From the NCBI GenBank assembly GCA_013396525.1, contig VWYX01000828.1, positions 186,001-250,000 of the forward strand: 64,000 nucleotides of DNA, written 5' to 3'. Below, piece after piece: positions 56,319 through 64,000 of the stretch. Each line of letters opens with the position of its first letter. The stretch's first letter is position 1. Under the pieces are notes generated by a model. The model ran no database searches. It saw nothing but the letters and a program-made list of their open reading frames with translations, and was not told where the DNA came from. Source of the stretch: Chaetorhynchus papuensis. Taxonomy: Eukaryota > Chordata > Aves > Passeriformes > Rhipiduridae. A program made the translations under genes and the position numbers.

Positions 56319-56372
56319 GGGAGCTGTGGGAGCTGTGGGAGCTGTGGGAGCTGTGGGAGCTGTGGGAGCTGT
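56319..56372. repeat. 9-bp minisatellite, six perfect copies
   Basis: GGGAGCTGT repeats six times without change. In the plus frame it reads Gly-Ala-Val repeats, and on the minus strand Leu-Pro-Gln repeats. Perfect copies point to recent expansion. Confidence 0.95.
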
Positions 56373-58679
56373 GGCAGTGGCAGCTCTCCTGGCCAGCTCT
56401 CCTGGCTCGGGCCGGTGGCCAGATGGCCGCTGCTGCCCGGGGCTCCTGAATAATACACTCAGCAGATTTATTTTAAACCCTGCAGTTCCCCGAGGGCCAC
56501 AGGCAGTGCTGGTGGCTCTGCAGCCTCAGGCACGCTGCCACCTCCCCAGGAGCTGCCACAGCTGCCAGGGTGGGAGCCATCCCTGTGGGTAAAATGCCTT
56601 CCAGGAGAGGCTTTGGAGAGGCCGCAGCAAAGCTCAGTTCTCATGTCCAGGGATTCAGGCTCTTTGCCTGATTATTCGGGTGCAAACCCTTCTGTTCATC
56701 CCAATCACTCTGGTTTTTTCAGAGAGCTCTCTCCACCACACACAGTTCAATGTTCCCTCTGCATGACCCCTCTGCTGTGGTCTCAAATCTCTTCCTTGCT
56801 CGTTGATGCTCTTTATGGGCAAAGCTTTCCCTAAATCCTTCCAGGTTTCACAGTATGGGGACTTCTCTGAGTTATCCCAAGGCTGTCGAAGGTGCATCCT
56901 CTGAGTGCCTCCCCTTGCCCTCTGTACAGGGAATCACATAAAGACCTTTTCCTCCTCAAGAGCCACGGCCTAGGAAACAGAATTGAGATTTGCACGAGGC
57001 ATTACAGGATCAGAAATTTGGTAAAACTTGACATGGTGCTTCTAGTTTAGGTATTTATGCTTTGCAAAGGTAAAAGAATCAATCTCCACCCCTCAGCAAT
57101 TCCTTTGGACCCTCTGGCCAGGCTGGGCAGGGCAGGGAGGAGCCCGAGGTTCTTGTGCTGCTGCTCTGGGTTCGGTGCCCTCTCCTGTAACTTTTCGGAG
57201 CTGTCTCCTGTCTCCCAGCATTAAATTTCTCATTATCTGCCTGCTTGGAGACCAAGACTTGCAGGGCCAGGGCTGCTTGACTCAGATTTTGTTCAACAAC
57301 TGATGAAAGAAGTCTTTGCTCTGCTTGGGGTTCTGTGGGTAAGGAATTTGTATGGATTTGGAGAGGAACGTGGTGGGAAGGTTTAACTAAGATTGTGTTA
57401 ACTGAGATAACACTTGATCAGCAGCAGCTCTGGGAAATCCATCCATGAACATTCAGGTGCAAAGGTGTATTTTCCCTAAAATTTTCACCTCCTCTTTAGG
57501 GCAAGAAGGAAATGGGAAACTCCTTTTGGTTCAGGTGTCATTCTCAGTGAATGGAAATTATTACTGAAGCATTTGCAGGGCTGCTTTTCTCCTGGAAAGG
57601 ATGAAATTTTCCTAAGTGTCAATTAATGTGAAATATCTGATGGTTTTCTCTGTGGCATGACAGGCAGGAAGTTTCCAACCCCAGCCAGCCAAGGAACTTC
57701 CCTCTTCCCCCTCTGGCCATGTCACAGCAGCTGAATAATTTGCCGTGTCTTTTGTAATGATTCTTCCCTTGGTTTGTTCCTCCTCCTCTCTCACTCCCCT
57801 GGTACTGAAGGCAAGTTTTGTCCCCTTTTTTTGTGATGAAAACAGTCAGGAACAGAACTCAGCAAGAAAAATTCAAAGTTTTTTCCCAAGCAAGGCCAAA
57901 CCATGCAAAGCAAAACATTTTCCTCACCCAAGGAGCAATCCTTCAAGAGCCAGGTGCCTCCAGCTCCATAAATTTTGGTGCCAGCAGAGCAGTGACTTGT
58001 GGAAGATCGACTCCAAAGCAGGTGCAGCAGTGAGGGACCCGTCAATGCTTCTGCACTTTGCATTCACCTCTCTCAGAAAGCCAAACAGAGCATTCCTCTT
58101 CCCTGCCTGTGTTCCTGGGGAGGCAGGGACTCAGTCTCCTGATGGAAAAAGAGATCCCAGCCCTGCCCACGGGGATTTTCAGCTCAGCTTTTCTCCTGGA
58201 GCATCCGAAGGCAGAACGTGCAGCTCCTGCTTTGCATTATGGAAAGTCTGGGAATCATTAGTGCCCATGACAGAGACCCAAACCCTGCTTGGAAGTCCTT
58301 CCCCACCCCCTCCTGTTGTGTGGAATTCCTTCTCCTTTCAGAGCCAAGTGCTTTGCCCCGTGTCCCTCCCTGCTGGGGGCCCTTCCACCTGAACATTCAG
58401 CATTTCAGAGCTCTGCAGTTCTCCCTGGAAAAGAAGATGAGGATCAGCTGTTGCCATGGGATGGTTGTGCCAGTCTGCTCCCAAAATCCAGGCTGGAGCT
58501 GCAGGGTTGCCCCAAAAACAGGACCAAACAGCAGCCGGGGATGTGAGGATGCCGCGAACAACATCCACCAAAGCAGAAATCCTGATTTTTTAATGCTTCC
58601 CTCCCAGTTTTCTGTACCACAAGGGCAGGGAAAAGGAGATACAAGATATTCATGCCCAATACTGATTTTTTAACATATT
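56373..58679. other. unique noncoding DNA
   Basis: GC-rich with CpGs at 56380-56450, then ordinary DNA. A 215-codon plus frame (57745-58392) overlaps others in two phases and has no domain. CTGATTTTTTAA occurs twice (58582 and 58672). Confidence 0.5.
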
Positions 58680-59055
58680 TACACGGTGCCTTTGTTTTAG
58701 TTCACCAAGCACTGCCTGGCTGCTCCAATTTATCAGCCCGATCTCAGCTGCAGCGGATGCTGGCCAAGGCCTTATCATTTAATTTTGCTAACGTCCCTCA
58801 TTCCTAATTCATAAACCCAGCTCTCTGACAAATTGAATTTGTGTAACACAGTAAACAAAAGGGCCTCTAACTCTGGTTTCCTGTAATGGACTAACCTTGT
58901 TGGGAACACACATTAAGTGGAAGAGGCAGGCCTGGGGAAAGGGCTCAGCCTCCCTGCCACTCACTGAGGGCCCAGCCCGGTTATTCTGCAGCCAAGCCAA
59001 GAGGAATTTGCACCTGGTGCAATTATTGCTAATGATATTAATTACCTCCCAAGCT
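58680..59055. promoter_or_regulatory. candidate regulatory island with E-box palindrome
   Basis: CAATTTATCAGCCCGATC, CCTTATCATTTAATTTTGCTAACG, CTAATTCATAAACCC, GACAAATTGAATTTGTG (inverted CAAATT/AATTTG) and CACATTAAGTGG, then GAATTTGCACCTGGTGCAATTATTGC and GCTAATGATATTAATTACC. The 15-bp palindrome at 59008-59022 (arms TTGCACC/GGTGCAA) centres on E-box CACCTG. This is among the better islands. Confidence 0.35.
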
Positions 59056-61258
59056 TTCTGCAAGGAAACGGGGGGGAAAAGCTCTCTGTACAGTGGCAAA
59101 TGGCAGGTGAATTCAGCTTTATGCTGAAAGGGGCTGGTTTGCACAACTTGGGCCCAGAGAGGGGCTGAGCAAAGTCAGGGCATGTCCACAGTTGATGGAG
59201 ATGAAACAGAATTTCTGAGCCTCCCTGAAAAACCTCCCTGAGCTCCCTCTGTCCCATCTGTGCTCCCTCGACAGCAGTTCCTGCTGCTGCCCCATTTATC
59301 TTCCCTCACCAACACGTTTCCCCCTCCTCCCGTGCTCAGCCTTTTTCTAATCCCTCTGTTTATTGTTATTCTCTCCCTTGGGAGCAGCCTGGTGGTGGCT
59401 CAGCTCCCTGGGACTGAATGGGAGCAGCTCCACTGCCTCCCTGATTTAGCACCTGGAAGCAGGGCTGGCTCAAAGCCCACGCCAACAGCCCCTGCTGGTA
59501 ACTGGGACCTCAGGATGCGTTTTTTTCCCCCTGTTTTTCCTCCCATTTCTGTCAAAAACCTGAGCGGCTCCCACCCTCTAAACGTAGATTATAGAGAAAA
59601 AGAGAGAGAGAAATTCTTGTCACTCCTTTTGCATCCAAACACAGAATCCAGGGAGACAAAGTCTAATTTTAGAGTGCATCAGAGACAGCAGCATCTGAGT
59701 AAACTCATTTCTGTCTCTCCAGCACTGGCCCCCGGGGAGGCTGTGTGTGTACCTGCAAGCAGCTGATAATAAATAACGGCACAAGGTAGAAACAAAAATA
59801 AGCAAGAGATCCTTTTCTTTCTGTGCCCAGCTCTGTCCCGAGGCAGCCCTGCTTCCAGAGGGTTTGGTGGTTGGAGGCAGTGCACGGTTGATGCTCTTGA
59901 AGTGATATTTAAAGGAGGAAAAAACGCCTGTGTTGCCTGCAGATAGAAAAGGGCAGGGGTTTGATGGCACATTCCTGCCGCAGATCAGCATCACAAACTC
60001 TGCTCCCCTCTGAAATTTATCTCCTCTAGATTTTCTTCTCCGTTTGAGGCTTTCATTTCAAAGCCTTACAGGGGGAAAAAAATAATCATGACAATGCAGA
60101 AGAGATATTTAGCCTTCCCAAATACCTGAAAACCAAGGTTTTCCTTCTGGGATTTACGTGTGGAAATTATGAATAGACACATTTGTGGCTGAACAGTTGA
60201 GACAGGAGGAGAGTTTTCACCCAGCAGGGTTTGTGTGTGAGGCAGCAGTGTCACTGTGCAGGGTGGAATTTCTCCTTGGAATAACATCCAGCTGGGCTGG
60301 AAATCCAGGGGCATCCCAGGCAGAGCAAGGGGATGTTTTTGTGGTGGAAGGCACCAGCCTGGTGCTCAGGAGTGCACAAACCCCACCCCTCAGATATTCA
60401 TCTTTCTGAACATCATTTCCAGAGCAGAGCAAAGAAATCCTCCAGTTTCCTACCTTTCCATATCATTTTCCCCTTTAAGCTGTCAAAAGCAGAGCAGTAT
60501 TTTGGGACACCAGTAAATGTCCCCCTGGTCTCAAACCAGCCGGGAAGTTTTCAGGAGCTGCCAGGGGAGCAGAAAGCCTGGGAACAGCTTTTGTCTCAGG
60601 AGGCAGAGCCTCTCCAGTGCATTATTCCCTGCTGCTGCCCAGCCCATAATTACCTGTGTGAGCTGATGGAAACATCAAAGGCATCCAAATGGCACAGCCA
60701 GGCTTTCCCTGCCTCCAGAGGTGCCAGGGAGCTGTTATCAGCAAGCAGGCTCTGCAAACACAACCTGTGGGCAAACACGAGGGAAAAAGGGGCCTTTTAT
60801 CCGGAATTCCTGGTCCAATCCCAGAGATTCCAAGCAGACCCTTCCCCAGCTTTGAAGTTGTTCTCTCTGCAGTTGTTTTAGAGCCAAAGTGGGGTTGGAG
60901 TGGGCACAAAAATGTCTTGAAGAGTTCAGGCACTTCCCACAAATTCCATTTTACTCTTTTCATGTGCCCTTAAGTTCCCACTTTGTGAAGAAATGAATTA
61001 TACACAAAATTCTCAGCGTTTCAGGAGGAAAATGGTCCCCAGGTCTGACTTCTCACTAATGTGTTGTCCACACAGAAAGGGGGATATTTAATGCCAGCAC
61101 TGGCAGATTAACAAATTGCCCTGTCTGGTGTTGTGTGGGATGTCACAGGCCTGTCAGGGAAATGCTAAAACTCTTATCTGTAGCAGGAGCTGGCAATGAG
61201 CTGGCCTTTGGATTACAGGGCAATTTAAGCTAAAAAAACATAGGGCAAATGTGTTTGG
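59056..61258. other. unique noncoding DNA
   Basis: No gene or transposon recognised in 2.2 kb. Frames up to 182 codons (60333-60881) overlap others on both strands and show no domain. Confidence 0.5.
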
Positions 61259-61270
61259 TTTTTTTTTTTT
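61259..61270. repeat. poly-T tract (12 nt)
   Basis: Short T run following TTTGG. Confidence 0.85.
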
Positions 61271-62775
61271 GTGATGCCGGGTGACAGATCCAGAACCTCC
61301 ACCTGCTGCTGGAGGATGCTGGATCATCCAGCCCAGCCCTGGGCATGGAAAACCCCAGCAGCAGGAGCTGCCAGGCGTGAAAACTTTAATTTCAATTTTA
61401 AAAGTGTCACCCACACTAGAAGGGGGCAAAGGAAGGAGGGGGGTGGTACAGTAATTAGTGAAAACTCAGAGACAGGGGCATAACTGTGCTTGGATAAACC
61501 TGATTGTTCCAGCCAGGCACAGGTAGTTGAAATCCTCTCCCCTGCACCCCAAATCCCTGTTTTTCCTGGCAAATGGGCTGACGTCAGCCCCTAATCAAAT
61601 CTCCCCAGAGCACTCTGCTGCTGCAGCTTCCCGGGGAGATAAGGGCCCACCTAACCGAGTTATGCCTGAGAGCTCCCTGATGAAATTACTGCTGGCAGTC
61701 GCTTCCTGCAGTGCCAGAGGGACACTCCGCCCTGCCCTGTCCCCTCGGGGGCTGCAGAACCACCCGGCAGGAGGGCCGGGCTCCCAGAGCATGGCTTTGG
61801 GCTTTGGGGTGCAGTCAGCTCCTCTGGCACACGGACCCAGCCTTGTTGTAGCAGCCCTGAGAGCTGCAGGGTGCTGCAGTCTCATTAAGTGGGAGGAATT
61901 AGGAACTGGCTGGACAATTCTCCCAGCTCTTCTCCATCCTCCTCGGAAAATTTCCCCCCTTGAAGTTGTGCCCTCAGCTCTCAGCCAGAGGAAATCCACC
62001 CCAGAGGCAGAGTTGCCCTGCAGGACTGAGGCTGCTGAGGCAGAATTTGTGTCAGAAATCAGAGCAGGGGTTTGTTCCAGGGAATGGGAACAGCTGGAGC
62101 TGTCTGACTCTGATCCGTGCCCGTCGTTCCTGGCAGGAGGATGATCCACAGCCACCCTGGTGCCTGCCATCCCTCTCTGGGTGTCACTGCTGTCACCAGG
62201 AGCCGGGGACAGTGAATTGCAGTGGCTCAGTGACACGGGGCTCCTTCCTGCAGTGACAGGCTCCCAGCCAAGCCCAAATGTCACAGCAAATTCTACCTTC
62301 AGGAGAAAGCTGCACGAGGCCTGATGGCTGATTGAAACCAGGGATGGATTATTGTCTGCGTCCTTCTCCCTCCAGATGACACTTGAAGATGATGACATTT
62401 GAGTGAGGTTTTGCTCTTAAAATAGGCAGAAGCGGTTCCCATTTTCGGATATTTCAATAAATCTGTTTCTTTAAAGGACTCTGGCTGGGCAGACCTGCTG
62501 CACTGCTTCCCCTGTGCCTGCTCTGGGACTCCTAAAACACTCCCTGGAATGAACTTGTTTATCTTCAGTCGCTCGTGGAAAACCCTCGGCGTTACTGAAC
62601 TCTTGATCCCAACAAGCTGGAAGGTTTATTTTCCATCAGGGGCCCCTGAGAAACAGGATCCTGTGAGTTAATAAACACCTCTGCTGTTCCAGCTCCAAGT
62701 CAAACGGATGCAGATCAAAAATCCAGAGGAGAACCCCACTCCCCTGGCCAGGAATTCCTCTCTTTTCCTTCAGTC
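61271..62775. other. noncoding, stop-poor GC-richer DNA
   Basis: A 267-codon minus frame (61595-62398) and a 205-codon plus frame (61527-62144) overlap. Neither encodes a recognisable domain. Overlap on opposite strands points to low TA content and not to coding. No CpG island in a strict sense. Confidence 0.45.
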
Positions 62776-62843
62776 ACGGGCAGGGACTCCTTCCACCATC
62801 CCAAACCCCATCCAGCCTGGCCTTGGACACTTCCAGGGATGGG
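62776..62843 (-). mobile_element. CR1 LINE fragment, short, minus strand
   Basis: CGGGCAGGGACTCCTTCCACC, then CCAAACCCCATCCAGCCTGG, CCTTGGACACTTCCAGGGATGG. This is the same core as the fragment at 403-531, about 68 bp long. Confidence 0.85.
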
Positions 62844-64000
62844 GAAATTTCCATGCTGTGCTTTGGCAGCTCCCCTGAGCCAACCCTGATTTTTGTGCCT
62901 TTGATGAAACAAAGCACGGACAGCAGGACAGGAATAGGTGGCTGGAAATGCTGTTGGGAAAAGGTCATTCCAGATCTGCTTCTCAGTGTTTTCTTTTCCT
63001 GGAGAACCTGTTCTAGGGAAGTGCTGAAGCATCTCAGCCTGGTATTTTAAAGGGTATTTTAAATACTTTGAGGAATTAAAGAAAAAAGTGCCCCTGGCAA
63101 GTCCAAGGAAGTTCTGCTGAGCATCAAGAACCAGAAGAAAAAACATTTTCTTATTTTCCATCTCCCCCAGAGGAGCAGGGCCAGGGCTTGGTGGGAGCTG
63201 CAGGATCCCAGGGGTGTGATTACAATTTATCTTCATTGTGAATGCTCCAGTTTAGGAATAATCACTGTGTTTAACTCCAGCTCTGTCCCTGTGGCTCTGC
63301 ATTTAAAAACACTCCAGAATATCTTTGGAGCTCCAGATCCACCAGTCCCTTGCAGAAGAAGGGCACAGAGTGGGGTCAAACACACCCAAAACCTTTGCTG
63401 GTACCACTGAAATTTGGATTTTCCATCAGGCCACCACGAGCAGCACAGGGGTAGTTAAGCTAAAGCCATTAATTGAATTAACAGCCCTGTGTAATGATGT
63501 GTCTGCTTTTAGGAACACGAGGTTTCAGCCCTCCCAGTTCCTGGTGGTTTCTGCAGGCATTGATTTGCTCTCAGGAGCAGAAGTTTGGCCACGTGGCTCC
63601 CCCAGAGCTGCCCCAGACATTTCCGACAGAGGAAATCAGTGAAACTCCTGCAGCCTCATTCTGGCCTGGAAAAAGAGACAAGTTATTCCTGCTGCAGACC
63701 TCAGTCTGCCTTCCCTTTCCACTGGGGCAATAAACACATCATTTACTGATTAATTCTGCGACTCTGGCTGCCGACTGAGTATCCTCCTGTGGATTTCCTC
63801 TCTCCCTTCACAGTTTGCTCTGCTACAACACAGCCAAGTGAGAGCTGCTCCCAGCTCTGTGTGCTCCAGCCACCCAGCCCATAAATACCCACTGGAACTG
63901 AGCTTGAACCTTCAGGTTGTTAGAAAAAGGAAAAAAAACCCAAAACAGATAAATCCCCGCCCTTCGGTTTTAAAACACTCAGTGCAGACTAGTCCAGCAT
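62844..64000. other. unique noncoding DNA
   Basis: GGTATTTTAAAG with GGTATTTTAAAT as a tandem pair near 63041-63063. AT-rich words lie at 63455-63500 (GTTAAGCTAAAGCCATTAATTGAATTAAC) and 63737-63760 (CATTTACTGATTAATTC). No gene recognised to the end of the window. Confidence 0.5.

Noticed and set aside
57745..58392. 215-codon plus-strand frame
   Set aside because: No domain, three overlapping phases open over the same bases, and no splice or promoter context.
1..64000. CRISPR arrays, operons, tRNA and rRNA genes
   Set aside because: Looked for on both strands. No cloverleaf, rRNA core or regularly spaced direct repeats were seen, and the DNA is vertebrate nuclear in character.

Overview
This window looks like noncoding vertebrate nuclear DNA, most likely from a bird. 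The main evidence is nine fragments of the CR1 LINE, recognised by its 3' end (cores such as GGGCTTTAAGGTCC, CTGCCCATGG and CATCCAACCTGGCC). There are no mammalian SINE or L1 signatures. The form of the CR1 3' ends suits a songbird, but this is a family-level impression and not a species call. I support no protein-coding exon, tRNA, rRNA or known ncRNA. Open frames are scattered on both strands at the lengths chance gives in GC-moderate, CpG-poor DNA; none shows a domain, and none comes with splice, start or codon evidence. Prokaryotic features (operons, ribosome binding sites, CRISPR) do not apply.

Layout. 0-5 kb: unique DNA with two CR1 fragments, an AT-rich homeodomain-motif island near 3 kb, then a CpG-rich minus-strand promoter at 4.54-5.24 kb that resembles a solo LTR. 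It has four inverted CCAAT boxes in a 55-bp tandem repeat, a PBX/MEIS-type site, a GC box, a TATA box and a downstream YY1-type site. A 30-N gap interrupts the tandem repeat. 5-15.5 kb: unique DNA punctuated by three A/C-only low-complexity tracts (6.8, 10.7 and 15.1 kb; a G/T counterpart lies at 3.4 kb) and a possible old LINE reverse-transcriptase remnant at 15.24-15.38 kb. 15.5-31 kb: mostly unique DNA with AT-rich, TAAT-motif islands (notably 22.1-22.6 and 25.2-25.7 kb). 31-33 kb: two CR1 pieces. 34-46 kb: islands at 36.8, 38.6, 40.8 and 43 kb, a near-perfect TATA palindrome at 42.47 kb and a 12/10-bp minisatellite at 40.5 kb. 46-54 kb: four CR1 pieces and a run of islands at 51.0, 51.7 and 52.5 kb, the last with paired octamer motifs. 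54-64 kb: an AT microsatellite, a 9-bp minisatellite, another island at 58.7-59.05 kb, a stop-poor GC-richer segment at 61.5-62.4 kb and a last CR1 piece.

Overall reading (inference): the alternation of ordinary GC-moderate DNA with short AT-rich blocks full of TAATTA, ATGCAAAT and TGATTAAT motifs is what intronic or intergenic regulatory deserts around developmental genes look like. Conservation cannot be tested here, so these islands are low-confidence candidates. The best-supported functional signal is the LTR-like promoter at 4.5-5.2 kb.
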